From: an uncultured Eggerthella sp.
GTDB lineage: Bacteria; Actinomycetota; Coriobacteriia; Coriobacteriales; Eggerthellaceae
Assembly (NCBI GenBank): GCA_902464295.1
Contig: CABQIW010000003.1
Coordinates: 1 to 64,000 of the forward strand
Direction of reading: 5' to 3'
Length of the DNA stretch: 64,000 nucleotides
How positions within the stretch are numbered: position 1 is the stretch's first letter; every line of letters begins with the position of its first letter. Under the pieces are notes generated by a model. That model did no database searches. It saw only the letters and a program-made list of their open reading frames with translations, and was not told the DNA's origin. The position numbers were made by a program, and so were the translations under genes. Positions 11,728-20,423 of this stretch are shown in pieces.

Positions 11728-11787
11728 TATAAAAGTTCGAGGATCCAATAGATCCATCGCGTATGCAACGGAAGTTGCTATTTTTTT

Positions 11788-11863
11788 GGGGCATTAGCTC
11801 AGCTGGGAGAGCGCGGGCTTTGCAAGCCTGAGGTCAGGGGTTCGATCCCCCTATGCTCCACCA
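11788..11863 (+). tRNA. tRNA-Ala (TGC)
   Basis: A 76-base cloverleaf with acceptor stem GGGGCAT/ATGCTCC, D-arm AGCTCAGCTGGGAGAGC, anticodon loop TTTGCAA (anticodon TGC), T-arm GGTTCGATCCC, and encoded CCA. Confidence 0.97.
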
Positions 11864-11871
11864 TTTAGATC

Positions 11872-11900
11872 AAGGTCATCCACAACGGATGGCCTTTTTT
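11872..11900 (+). terminator. Intrinsic terminator after tRNA-Ala
   Basis: AAGGTCATCC (11872-11881) pairs with GGATGGCCTT (11887-11896) with one G-U pair and a 5-base loop, followed by a run of T. This is a clear Rho-independent terminator. Confidence 0.85.
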
Positions 11901-11935
11901 ATTGGGTGACTTATACGGATCGAACCCCGCGAGGG

Positions 11936-11960
11936 CGCAACAGTCCAGTGGACTGTTGCG
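11936..11960. repeat. Near-perfect palindrome downstream of the tRNA pair
   Basis: CGCAACAGTCCA-G-TGGACTGTTGCG is a 12-bp inverted repeat with a single central base. It lies in a GC-rich, non-coding stretch (about 11910-12000) that also holds GAGGGCG...GGGCGAAGCCC. No protein in either strand looks real. It may be a small repeat element that sits next to tRNA genes. Confidence 0.55.
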
Positions 11961-12048
11961 TAAGGAGGGCGAAGCCCAACGTAGGAAAGCACGCTACATA
12001 GAAAGCGCACCCGAAAATGATCAGTGCTTTCTTGGTTCACTAAAACAA

Positions 12049-12073
12049 GAGCGGGTGCGTTTCTCACCCGCTC
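12049..12073. terminator. Terminator hairpin for the crotonase-family gene
   Basis: GAGCGGGTG (12049-12057) and CACCCGCTC (12065-12073) form a 9-bp stem with a 7-base loop. On the minus strand it is followed by TTGTTTTA, which fits termination of the minus-strand gene ending at 12109. On the plus strand the following CTTTGCTTT could also serve. Confidence 0.7.
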
Positions 12074-12108
12074 CTTTGCTTTGCCTCTATGTTTGACGGT
12101 CGCAGAAT

Positions 12109-12990
12109 CTAGTGATTGCTGAACGTATAGTTTTCTGGGTGAGCTTTCACATCTTCGCGCAGTTTCGGATTCATCTTGCGCGTTCCGCGGTACGCATCTT
12201 GCGTTTCCGTTGCCACCACTTGATTGCGATTTTCCATCTTGATCTGCGTATCGAAGCTATTGCCATCAACAGAGGACTGCATCGATTCTTTGGTCAGACG
12301 CAAGCCGAACGGAGAGGTGTTCTTCACCATCATCTCGGCAAGCTCCAGTGCTGTGTCGAGCACATCTTCATCAGCGACCAGGCGATTTGCGAAGCCCCAG
12401 TCGTAGAGCTCTTCAGCACCGATGCGCCGCGCCGTCATGAGCACTTCATTCGCGCGGGCAAACCCAATGATCTTCGGCAGATAGAACGATCCTGACATAT
12501 CGGTTCCCGTGAGGCCGATATTCAAATATCCTGCTTGCATCTTGAAAGATTCACCCAAAACACGCAGGTCGCAAGCACAAGATATGGAAAGGCCGCCACC
12601 AACCGCGTGACCCTTCAACGCTCCGATGATCGGTTGCGGACAAGCGCGCATGTTCACCACCTGGTCAGAGCAGATCGTTTGCATGATGAAGAAATCGCGC
12701 TGGGTGCGGCCCATCTCCTCTGGCGGATTGAGTGCGAGATCGTTCAAGTTGAAGCCTGCACAGAACGATGAGCCTTCGCCAGTCAGCACGATCACGCGAC
12801 AATCGGGATCCATGCGCACTTTGATAAGGAAGTCGTTGAATTCTGCCATTTGCTGATAAGACATCGCATTCAAGTTGCCTGCATCGTTGAATGCACAAAT
12901 ATAGATAGGACCTTTCTGCGTGATGACGATCTTCTCGTAATCGTCGTACGTGAAATTGGCCATGTGGTATTGATCTTGGTATACCGTCAT
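12109..12990 (-). CDS. Enoyl-CoA hydratase/isomerase family protein
   Basis: A 293-residue crotonase-fold protein. The two oxyanion-hole segments are visible: SSFCAGFNL (about 74-82) and GHAVGGGLSISCACDLRV (about 127-144). Such enzymes hydrate or isomerise enoyl-CoA esters or act on related CoA thioesters, and the substrate cannot be read from the sequence. The usual Glu pair of hydratases is not obvious (NIGLTGTDMSG where hydratases often have a Glu), so true hydratase activity is uncertain. ATG 12990 follows GAAGGGGG. It is the only minus-strand gene in the first 39 kb and stands alone. Confidence 0.8.
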   Translation of the reverse strand: MTVYQDQYHMANFTYDDYEKIVITQKGPIYICAFNDAGNLNAMSYQQMAEFNDFLIKVRMDPDCRVIVLTGEGSSFCAGFNLNDLALNPPEEMGRTQRDFFIMQTICSDQVVNMRACPQPIIGALKGHAVGGGLSISCACDLRVLGESFKMQAGYLNIGLTGTDMSGSFYLPKIIGFARANEVLMTARRIGAEELYDWGFANRLVADEDVLDTALELAEMMVKNTSPFGLRLTKESMQSSVDGNSFDTQIKMENRNQVVATETQDAYRGTRKMNPKLREDVKAHPENYTFSNH

Positions 12991-13247
12991 GATTCCCCCT
13001 TCTCATGAAAACATTACAGGGAAAGCATAGCGTAAAATTCGCCGAATAATTTCTTGAGCAAACCTTTCACAGCCCAAATCTTTCCTTCATTCATGCGCAA
13101 AAGAGCACGGTACTATTATTGAGAGGCTTGTGCAGGAAGCTGAATCACGTGCAAGATTTTGCCATTGGCAAGACTACGCTGCGCGGTCAACTTAGCACCA
13201 AACATCATCGTCCATACGATCAAGATAAGAGAAGGCTACCTAAGACT

Positions 13248-15062
13248 ATGAGACAGGAAAACATCCGTAACGTTGCGATCATCGCTCATGTCGACCACGG
13301 CAAGACCACGCTCGTCGACCGCTTACTCTACACTGCAGGCGTCTTTCGTGAAAATCAGGACGTCCAAGAGCGCGTGCTCGACTCGAACGATCAAGAGCGC
13401 GAACGTGGTATCACCATCTTGTCCAAGAATATCTCGATCTCCTATAAAGATGTGAAGATCAACGTCATCGACACGCCGGGCCACGCCGATTTCGGCGGCG
13501 AAGTTGAGCGCGTGCTCAATATGGCTGATGGCGCACTTCTGATCGTGGATGCCTTCGAAGGTCCTATGCCCCAAACACGGTTTGTTCTGCGTCATGCCCT
13601 TGAGCTGGGTTTGCGCATCGTGCTTGTTATCAACAAGATCGACCGCCCCGGTTCGCGCCCCGAAGAAGTGGTCGACGAGGTGTTCGACCTCATGGTTGAG
13701 CTCGAGGCAAGCGATGAGCAGCTCGATTTCCCGATCATCTATGCTTCAGCAGTGAATGGCTATGCGCGTTATGAGCCGAATGACGATAACGACAACATGA
13801 TCCCCCTGCTCGATACCATCTTGAAGGAAGTTCCCGCACCCGACTGCGATCCAGAAGGTCCTGTTGCGCTGCAGCTTTGCACGATTGACCATTCAAGCTT
13901 CGTTGGTCGTATCGGAGTGGGGCGCTTGTTCTCGGGCACGATGTCGAAAAACGAGCAGGTGCTCGTGATCAAGAATGATGGGACTCGATACAACACCATC
14001 ATCAAGCAGGTATTCACCTTTGATGCCCTCGGTAAAAAAGAAGAGCAACAGGTTTCTGCTGGCGACATCATCGCAGTGGTTGGCGTGGAAGATGCCGACA
14101 TCGGCGATATGGTCACCAGCCGTGAAAACCCGATCGAGCTCGACCCGATCGAAGTGGAAGAGCCTACGATGGCGGTCGTGTTTGAGGCCTCGACTTCTCC
14201 GCTTGTTGGCCGCGAGGGTGAGATCGTGGGCGCGCGACAGCTGAAGGAGCGTTTGTTCAAAGAGGCGGAGAGCAACATCTCTATGCGTATCCGTGAAACC
14301 GAGGATAAATCTGGTGTAGAAGTAGCTGGTCGTGGGCTTTTGCATCTGTCCGTCCTGATGGAAACGATGCGTCGTGAAGGATTTGAATTCCAGGTTGGAC
14401 GCCCGCGCGTGATCATCAAGAAGGACGACCAAGGCAATCTGCTCGAGCCCATCGAGGAAGCGACAGTCGATGTTCCAAGCGAATATGCGGGTAAGTGCAT
14501 CGAGGTGTTCGGTACAGCAGGCGGCGAAATGACCGATATGTTCCAGCGCGGCGACCAGACGCATCTTGTGTTCAAGATACCCAGTCGTGGAACGATGGGT
14601 CTGCGCACGCGCTTGCTTAACGTTTCCCGTGGTGAAGCAACGATGTTCCATCACTTCAGCGAGTATGGTGCATATCGCGGTGAATTTGGCGGCCGCAAGA
14701 ATGGTTCGATGATCGCGATGGCAACGGAAAAGTCGGTAGCCTATGCGCTCGATACACTCCAGCAGCGTGGCAGCCTATTCGTTGGCCCTGGTGAGGAATG
14801 CTATGAGGGTATGATCGTCGGCGAGTCTGCCAAAGAGGGCGACATGGTTGTGAATGTTGCAAAAGCTAAACAGCTGGGCAATCAACGTTCTTCGGGTGCT
14901 GATAAGGCGATCCAGCTTACCCCTCCGATCGAATTCACGCTCGAAGAAGCGCTTGAGTACATTGAAGATGACGAATTAGTTGAGATCACTCCTCAAAATA
15001 TTCGCCTGCGCAAAAGAACGCTGTCTTCGGTGCAACGTAAGAAGGAGCAAAAGAATAAGTAA
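13248..15062 (+). CDS. typA: Ribosome-associated GTPase TypA/BipA
   Basis: TypA/BipA is a translational GTPase of the EF-G/LepA group that binds ribosomes and affects assembly and stress responses. The 604-residue protein has the G1 motif AHVDHGKTT near its start, G3 DTPGHADF, and G4 NKIDRP, followed by the beta-barrel and EF-G-like domains and the BipA-type C-terminal end. I chose ATG 13248 ([12 protein letters not shown]), as the family begins just before the G domain; the open frame runs 43 codons further upstream without a family match. Confidence 0.95.
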   Translation: MRQENIRNVAIIAHVDHGKTTLVDRLLYTAGVFRENQDVQERVLDSNDQERERGITILSKNISISYKDVKINVIDTPGHADFGGEVERVLNMADGALLIVDAFEGPMPQTRFVLRHALELGLRIVLVINKIDRPGSRPEEVVDEVFDLMVELEASDEQLDFPIIYASAVNGYARYEPNDDNDNMIPLLDTILKEVPAPDCDPEGPVALQLCTIDHSSFVGRIGVGRLFSGTMSKNEQVLVIKNDGTRYNTIIKQVFTFDALGKKEEQQVSAGDIIAVVGVEDADIGDMVTSRENPIELDPIEVEEPTMAVVFEASTSPLVGREGEIVGARQLKERLFKEAESNISMRIRETEDKSGVEVAGRGLLHLSVLMETMRREGFEFQVGRPRVIIKKDDQGNLLEPIEEATVDVPSEYAGKCIEVFGTAGGEMTDMFQRGDQTHLVFKIPSRGTMGLRTRLLNVSRGEATMFHHFSEYGAYRGEFGGRKNGSMIAMATEKSVAYALDTLQQRGSLFVGPGEECYEGMIVGESAKEGDMVVNVAKAKQLGNQRSSGADKAIQLTPPIEFTLEEALEYIEDDELVEITPQNIRLRKRTLSSVQRKKEQKNK

Positions 15063-15231
15063 ATTGGCATCTTTCCAGGTGTCGATATATGAAGAGCATA
15101 TGAAAACAGTGCTCTTAAAATGGAGCATTTGTGCAGACAAACGCAAGAAAGTCGAGATGTGCAACAATCGTTTTGCGCACTCGCGCAGGGTATTTTACTG
15201 TGCATAACCATATATAAAGTAAAGGAACGCT

Positions 15232-16410
15232 ATGACGCTCAAAGCAACGTTTTTAAAAGTTTCAGCTTTTATTCTTGCCGTCATCTGTTGTTTGGTGCTT
15301 GCCGGCTGTAATTCGAAATACGGTTTTACTGGCGGAACGGCTGCAACAGTTAACGGAACACCTATCGAAGAAGATACCGTTACTAAATATATTGAAGACT
15401 TCCGCACGAGCTCGAACCTTACTGAAGAAGAAGCTTGGGCTAACTGGCTTAAAGAAAGTTCACAAGATCCTGCGTCGGTACGTAACCAGGTGGTTGATTA
15501 TTATGTGCAGCAGGAGCTTATCCGTCAGGCTGCCGATGAGAATGAAGTGGTGATCGAACAATCGCAGATCGATGAACAAGTCGATGCGATGAAGAAAAAT
15601 TACAGTAACGACAAGGCTTGGCAAGATGCACTTGCTCAGTCTGGTGTCACGGAAGATCAGTACCGTGATTCAATCAAAATCGGTCTTACTTCTCGCGCTC
15701 TTCAAGACAAGGTGATTACCGAAGTAGACACGAGCGATGATGCGGGATTGCTTGAATTCATGAACCAATATAAAGATATGATCAATGGTTCTAAGCGCTC
15801 TTCTCACATCCTGTTTGCTGCGGACGATGCTGCAAAAGCTGAAGAGGTGGTTGGCATGCTCACCTCTGGTCAGATTGATTTTGCAACAGCGGCTCAGCAA
15901 TACTCAACCGATACGGGTTCTGCTCGTAATGGCGGCGATGTAGGCTGGAATACGATCAACAATTATGTTGATGCCTATAATCAGGCTCTTGACAGTATTG
16001 AAGAGGGTCAGATCACACTCACTGCAAGCGATTATGGTATTCACGTTATCCTCTGTACCGATGTCCTTAACATCGAAGGTAATCCGACTTCCCTTTCTGC
16101 TTATCCTTCAGAGATCGTTGATTACATGCGAAAGATTTACGGATCACAAAAGAAAGCTGAAGATTTCCAAGAGTGGCTCAATCACTATAAGGAAGAATCT
16201 GAGGTTGTCATTAACGAAATGCCCGCCAACGTTCCCTACAATGTTGACTTGAGCAAATATGAAGGCAACAACTCCGACGAAAATTCCGATGGTGGCAATT
16301 CCGAAGGTGATTCGGGCGATAATAATCCTGGCAACCAGGAGGGCTCTGATAAACCTGGTGAAGAAGGCTCTAACTTGAGCGCTATCGAGGGCGGAAACAA
16401 GAACGAGTAG
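15232..16410 (+). CDS. Lipoprotein peptidyl-prolyl isomerase (PrsA/SurA type)
   Basis: A 392-residue exported foldase. The N-terminus is a lipoprotein signal peptide with lipobox LAGC (Cys26). A SurA-N-like helical region (about 35-150) follows, then a parvulin PPIC domain (about 180-275) with SSHILFA, GGDVGWN and GIHVILC. The C-terminal 55 residues are low-complexity Asn/Ser/Gly/Glu, probably a flexible linker or tail outside the membrane. Such proteins assist folding of secreted proteins on the outer face of the membrane. A terminator follows. Confidence 0.9.
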   Translation: MTLKATFLKVSAFILAVICCLVLAGCNSKYGFTGGTAATVNGTPIEEDTVTKYIEDFRTSSNLTEEEAWANWLKESSQDPASVRNQVVDYYVQQELIRQAADENEVVIEQSQIDEQVDAMKKNYSNDKAWQDALAQSGVTEDQYRDSIKIGLTSRALQDKVITEVDTSDDAGLLEFMNQYKDMINGSKRSSHILFAADDAAKAEEVVGMLTSGQIDFATAAQQYSTDTGSARNGGDVGWNTINNYVDAYNQALDSIEEGQITLTASDYGIHVILCTDVLNIEGNPTSLSAYPSEIVDYMRKIYGSQKKAEDFQEWLNHYKEESEVVINEMPANVPYNVDLSKYEGNNSDENSDGGNSEGDSGDNNPGNQEGSDKPGEEGSNLSAIEGGNKNE

Positions 16411-16445
16411 CCAAAGCAATTGATACTGATCAAAAACTATAAGTA

Positions 16446-16479
16446 AGAGCGGAGGCACAGTCTCCGCTCTTTTGTTTTG
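16446..16479 (+). terminator. Intrinsic terminator after the PPIase gene
   Basis: AGAGCGGAG (16446-16454) pairs with CTCCGCTCT (16462-16470) over a 7-base loop, followed by TTTGTTTT. A clear Rho-independent terminator. Confidence 0.9.
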
Positions 16480-16532
16480 GCAAAGTAGGCTTATCATGAA
16501 GAGCAATCGTGAGGAAAAGGAGGAATGCGATC

Positions 16533-17336
16533 ATGGCTGATGCAATGCACGAAACACCACTTATTCAACTTAACGATGCAGTCGTGCGTCGAGAGGGAAA
16601 GAATATCTTAGAGGTTGATTCCTTTGTATTGCATTCAGGAGAGAACATTGCATTGCTCGGTCCTAACGGTGCGGGAAAGTCCACGTTCATTCGCCTTATC
16701 ACGCGCGAAGATTTCCCACTTTATCGAGAAATCCCCCCAGTGCTTTTTCGCGGGAATGAACGTACTACGCTTCAAGAAACGAAGAGGGTTCTCGGTGTAG
16801 TTTCTTCGACGATGCAGGATCAGATAACGGTTCATCTTCCTGCGAAAGACATTGTTGCTGGTGGTCTTTTCGGCACGCTTGGTGTTCCTCAGATGTATCG
16901 TGTGACTTCTGAATCGCAACAGCGTGTGATGGAGATATTGGAAATGCTCGGTGTGGCCAGTCTTGCTGAACGGGACATCAAGACGCTTTCGACCGGTCAA
17001 GCGCGCCGCATTCTTTTAGCCCGTGCGCTCATCCATGATCCAGAAGTTCTCGTCTTCGACGAGCCGACAACTGGTCTCGATCCAGAAGGCATGTACTATG
17101 TACGAAAATCGATGCGCGATTTGGTCGAGCGAGGAAAGTCGATCATCTTGGTGACGCATTATCCCGAAGACATCATCCCCGAGATCGAACGTGTTGTCAT
17201 GATCAAAGAAGGTAAGCTCTTCGATGATGGCCGAAAGGAAGAGCTTCTTACGAGTGCGCGTATGTCGGAGTTGTTCAATGTGCCTTTGCGGATTATTGAG
17301 CAAGATGGCTATTTTTCCCTTGTGAGCGAATATTAA
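16533..17336 (+). CDS. Stand-alone ABC transporter ATP-binding protein
   Basis: A 267-residue ABC ATPase with Walker A GPNGAGKST, signature LSTGQARRI, Walker B VLVFDEPTTGLD and the H-loop in LVTHYPEDI. The signature is LSTGQ rather than LSGGQ. The closest look is the YlmA/ModF-like group of lone ATPases; no permease gene is nearby, so the transported substrate, if any, is unknown. ATG 16533 follows AAGGAGG (16517-16523). A GTG at 16509 is less likely. The end of the gene overlaps the promoter of the next tRNA. Confidence 0.85.
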   Translation: MADAMHETPLIQLNDAVVRREGKNILEVDSFVLHSGENIALLGPNGAGKSTFIRLITREDFPLYREIPPVLFRGNERTTLQETKRVLGVVSSTMQDQITVHLPAKDIVAGGLFGTLGVPQMYRVTSESQQRVMEILEMLGVASLAERDIKTLSTGQARRILLARALIHDPEVLVFDEPTTGLDPEGMYYVRKSMRDLVERGKSIILVTHYPEDIIPEIERVVMIKEGKLFDDGRKEELLTSARMSELFNVPLRIIEQDGYFSLVSEY

Positions 17337-17349
17337 ACTGGTATATAAT
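17320..17349 (+). promoter_or_regulatory. Promoter of tRNA-Ser (GGA)
   Basis: TTGTGA (17320-17325), an 18-bp spacer and TATAAT (17344-17349). The -35 lies inside the end of the ABC ATPase gene. The expected transcription start near 17356 is followed at once by a 10-bp perfect hairpin (17361-17370 / 17373-17382, 2-base loop) before the tRNA begins. Confidence 0.7.
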
Positions 17350-17360
17350 CTATCATCGCA

Positions 17361-17382
17361 CGTGCAAAACTTGTTTTGCACG
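17361..17382 (+). repeat. Tight inverted repeat in the tRNA-Ser leader
   Basis: CGTGCAAAAC-TT-GTTTTGCACG is a perfect 10-bp palindrome with a 2-base centre, placed between the promoter and the tRNA. It could be a processing hairpin for the precursor or a protein-binding site. Confidence 0.6.
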
Positions 17383-17390
17383 GAGAAGCT

Positions 17391-17483
17391 GGAGAGATGT
17401 CCGAGTCTGGCTTAAGGAGCACGATTGGAAATCGTGTATACGCCAAAAGCGTATCTGGGGTTCGAATCCCCATCTCTCCGCCA
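17391..17483 (+). tRNA. tRNA-Ser (GGA)
   Basis: A 93-base class II tRNA with acceptor stem GGAGAGA/TCTCTCC, anticodon loop TTGGAAA (GGA), a long variable arm and encoded CCA (17481-17483). Confidence 0.96.
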
Positions 17484-17571
17484 GTGAATCCCACGCCTTC
17501 TGGCGTGTTGCTAAGACGCGGTAGCTCGAGAGTGGGTTAGCCCGAATCGAGCACCGAAGTCTTTACCAGAA

Positions 17572-17596
17572 GCGCTCGCGAGAGCGTTTTCTTTTG
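17572..17596 (+). terminator. Probable terminator after tRNA-Ser (GGA)
   Basis: A short GC stem (CGCTC / GAGCG, 17573-17577 and 17582-17586) followed by TTTTCTTTT. It lies about 90 bp after the tRNA; another small hairpin, CACGCC-TTCT-GGCGTG (17492-17507), lies between. Confidence 0.6.
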
Positions 17597-17636
17597 ACAA
17601 ACTCCGTGACGCACTTGGTTGCGAAAAGCGGAACTT

Positions 17637-17729
17637 GGAAGGGTGGCAGAGCGGCTGAATGCGGCGGTCTCGAAAACCGTTTTGCCTCTAATCGAGGTAA
17701 CGAGGGTTCAAATCCCTCCCCTTCCGCCA
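17637..17729 (+). tRNA. tRNA-Ser (CGA)
   Basis: A 93-base class II tRNA with acceptor stem GGAAGGG/CCCTTCC, anticodon loop CTCGAAA (CGA), a long variable arm, T-arm GGGTTCAAATCCC and encoded CCA. TTGACA at 17594-17599 may be its -35, but no good -10 is visible. Confidence 0.96.
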
Positions 17730-17737
17730 GTTGATGC

Positions 17738-17761
17738 AGGCTCCCTTTTGGGAGCCTTTTT
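17738..17761 (+). terminator. Intrinsic terminator after tRNA-Ser (CGA)
   Basis: GGCTCCC (17739-17745), loop TTTT, GGGAGCC (17750-17756), then TTTTT. A compact Rho-independent terminator. Confidence 0.9.
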
Positions 17762-18882
17762 GATTCCTAGGGACATCGACTTGCACGCATGGATCAAGGT
17801 TGGCATAGCCATCAAAGAATCACGTTCTATTTCGTTTTGTGAACGTGCTAAAGAGGCTGTTACGTAGCCTGCGCAAGCTGCGCTCAGCTTTCGCTGCTTT
17901 TATCTCGTGTGGATCAATAGCTTGCAGGAGTGGGTGGCACCAAAAAGGGCAGAAAGTGGCTTCATTCTGGATATTATGCATCTAAACAGGTAGAACACAC
18001 TTGTATCACAGCGTGTTCACTCATGAAAAAGCAGTGTGTGATCGTGTGAACCAATGCAGCGAGCCATGAAGAAGAGAACACAATAAGAGCCTGCAGAGGG
18101 AAAAGGATAGAGTAGGTCATGTGGTACGAGGAAAGCTCTAAATCAAAGCATACGCATACAGGCGGCACACGGTAAGAATGCGAACACAAGACAGTATTTC
18201 AAGGACAAAAGCTAACGCAGAGCTCTCTTGAGCAAAGGAGCATCATTCTGCAAGAGCTCCGCTCCTTCTCTTGCAAACCGTTCTGTTAATAACTTCGGGA
18301 AAAGAAGCTAGCACCAAAATCAGAGGGTGCTATCAAAGCACTTCACTTTCAGAATAGGATGCTAGCTATCATGATCTTTCGGTGTTGAAACTCCGGAAGA
18401 TTATTCGACCGTTTTGGGAAACGGCGATGCAGATATGCTGCCGCGCGTTTTGCTCTTGCAGAGTCTTACCTCGAGCAAATCTGCGTGGAACAGATTCAAG
18501 GGGAGAACCATTGACGGGGGACAGTGATCGAATGCAGATCGTTCTTGTCTCTGCGCTGTTGCACAACGCATGTGCGCTTTTGAAACATCGACTTTCAAAA
18601 ACTGTGTCACGCATCCTGTGTCGAAAATCCTGTGAGACAAGATCTCGAAAGAGCCGAGCGGCGTTCAGCAACTGAGGGATTATCTAAGAAGAGTCGCAAG
18701 ACGTTCAAAACAGAGAGCGCTCCAATAAGAGCGAAGGGTCGGTCAACAATAGAGAGCCTTCCTATGAAAGACGGCGAAGTATTTTGGAGTTTCAAAAACA
18801 AAGTGATCGAAACGAGCAAAGGTGCTCTTCTGAAAGTATTAAAATGATGGTCACCTGATACCTATGCTGTAAGAGAGATACG
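17762..18882. other. 1.1-kb stretch without a convincing gene
   Basis: Several reading frames of 70-100 codons overlap here on both strands, but they are rich in Cys, Arg and Ser, lack ribosome-binding sites and contradict each other. I see no RNA gene, terminator or family match. The base composition is uneven. It may be a decayed region or may hold an RNA I cannot recognise. Confidence 0.5.
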
Positions 18883-20202
18883 ATGGCCGCACATCCGAAA
18901 AAACGAAAGATCAATGATGTGCTTTGCATCAAAATGTTCGGCTCGTTCTCGATCTCTCAAATTCCAGCGAAAGCGATGTGCGATACAGCGACAGCATCAG
19001 GCAATGCGCCCAGCGCTGAAAACACTCTTGCTCGCATCGACACGTTCACTTCGGCCGAACCGGTGGCAGAGATCACGGCGAGTCTTTCAGGACGAGCCCA
19101 CCGGCTTTGGCTTCTTGTGGCCTATCTCATTGTCAATCGCGATCATGGTGTTTCGCCTCAGGAGCTTATCGATCTTTTATGGCCAGAAGTTACAAGCAAT
19201 AATCCTGCATCTACTTTGCAAAACAACGTTTCACGTGCGCGCACACTTTTTAGCGAAGCTAGTTTTGAAGATGCGCGTGATCTGATCAAGCATACCGACG
19301 GGCTTTACTATTGGGCTCCAGGACGTCAGACCATCCTCGATATAGAAGTCTTTGAGACCAACGCGCGCTACATTGGAGACTTTCTTTCTGCTGAAGATGC
19401 TGAAGGGATCGATCTCGCTCTTGAAACATGTAAGCTTTACACGGGCGATTTTCTAGACGATGCCGCCGATATCACTTGGTGTGCGAATCTAGCAGTTTAT
19501 TATCGTACTCTTTACAAGCGGCTCTGTAAGACGACTATCGTTGCCCTTATGGGTGCAGGGCGATTGAAAGAAGCACAAGCCCTTTGCCTTCAGGTGTGTA
19601 CCCTTGATCCTGCTGCGGAAGAATTCAGCCTATTGCTCATGCAAGCCTATCTTGCTGATGCCAATCCGACCGCAGCGCTCGAGCAGTATCAAACGATCGC
19701 AAACTATCTTGCCCAAACCTATGACATTCAGCCAAGCACTGAACTTGAGACCCAACGAGAGATCGCCCTCCAAGAACTCTATGGGCAAAGCATGAACGAA
19801 CAAGGCATCCGTGCATTCCTTTTTGAAAGCAATGATGACGAAGGCGCATTCGCGTGCAGTAACGCTGTTTTTCGCGAGATCGCTCTTTTGCGGCTTCGGG
19901 AGATGGAGCGCAGCGGGGAAGACTCGCACATCATCGCGATCTCATTCAGCAATCCTTCGACTAAAACGGCACGTCGCATCATCAACGCCAAACGGGTCGC
20001 GCAGGTGCTCTCCGCAACGCTTCGTGCGAGCGATCCGTTTACCAAAGTGGGATCGAATCAATTCTTGGTATTGTTGCCAGGGGCAAGTGCCGAAAACGCA
20101 TGCATGGTCTACGAACGCATCGTTGCGCGTTTCAAGGACAACTTTCCCCGTGCAGAACTTGCGTTTCGTTTCTCTATGATGAGCCTTGCTGCCCTTCGAT
20201 AA
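18883..20202 (+). CDS. BTAD (SARP-like) regulator with degenerate GGDEF-like C-terminus
   Basis: A 439-residue probable cytoplasmic transcription regulator. After a short strand (VLCIKMFGSFSISQ) and a linker of about 50 residues, an OmpR-like winged helix (about 65-150, with AHRLWLLVAYLIVNRDHG and NNVSRARTLF) leads into a BTAD helical repeat domain (about 155-305). The last 100 residues resemble a GGDEF fold: LRASDPFTKVGSNQFLVLLPGAS, where the catalytic GGDEF signature is GSNQF. Cyclic-di-GMP synthesis is therefore very unlikely; nucleotide sensing is possible. Large BTAD regulators are common in Coriobacteriia. The targets are unknown. It stands alone before the trkH group. Confidence 0.8.
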   Translation: MAAHPKKRKINDVLCIKMFGSFSISQIPAKAMCDTATASGNAPSAENTLARIDTFTSAEPVAEITASLSGRAHRLWLLVAYLIVNRDHGVSPQELIDLLWPEVTSNNPASTLQNNVSRARTLFSEASFEDARDLIKHTDGLYYWAPGRQTILDIEVFETNARYIGDFLSAEDAEGIDLALETCKLYTGDFLDDAADITWCANLAVYYRTLYKRLCKTTIVALMGAGRLKEAQALCLQVCTLDPAAEEFSLLLMQAYLADANPTAALEQYQTIANYLAQTYDIQPSTELETQREIALQELYGQSMNEQGIRAFLFESNDDEGAFACSNAVFREIALLRLREMERSGEDSHIIAISFSNPSTKTARRIINAKRVAQVLSATLRASDPFTKVGSNQFLVLLPGASAENACMVYERIVARFKDNFPRAELAFRFSMMSLAALR

Positions 20203-20253
20203 GCTACCGTGTGCACGTGCGAACATCGTAGCGGCGCAAAGCAGCAAATGTAC

Positions 20254-20265
20254 TAGAATGAATGC
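20254..20265 (+). promoter_or_regulatory. -10 element placed for a leaderless transcript
   Basis: TAGAAT (20254-20259) ends six bases before ATG 20266, so transcription would start at or next to the A of the start codon. No ribosome-binding site precedes that ATG. The -35 is poor. Confidence 0.4.
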
Positions 20266-20409
20266 ATGAGAAAACAGGTCAACCTAAAAGAACACCTCGA
20301 AGAACAGATTTGCAGCATCGGTGCTGTTGTTGCAAGTGTTGTCGGGTTCATTGTTGTTCTGTATCTCATCACCATTATCGTGCGCGCGTTTTCGTCGATG
20401 CTGGCTTAA
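20266..20409 (+). CDS. 47-residue single-span membrane protein upstream of trkH
   Basis: A 47-codon frame with a charged N-terminus (MRKQVNLKEHLEEQ) and one strong hydrophobic segment (about residues 16-41, rich in Val, Ile, Leu), ending SSMLA. The stop is 14 bp before the trkH start. The clean amphipathic-then-hydrophobic pattern is unlike a random frame. A -10 six bases upstream would give a leaderless mRNA. It could be a small accessory subunit of TrkH, by analogy with KdpF in the Kdp system; that is inference, and I recognise no family. Confidence 0.5.
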   Translation: MRKQVNLKEHLEEQICSIGAVVASVVGFIVVLYLITIIVRAFSSMLA

Positions 20410-20423
20410 AGGCGGACACCAAG

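Noticed and set aside
11876..12096. Opposing 60-codon frames downstream of tRNA-Ala
   Set aside because: They are read-throughs of a GC-rich palindromic block and a terminator; neither has a ribosome-binding site.
17619..17867. 82-codon plus-strand frame across tRNA-Ser (CGA)
   Set aside because: It overlaps the tRNA and its terminator completely.
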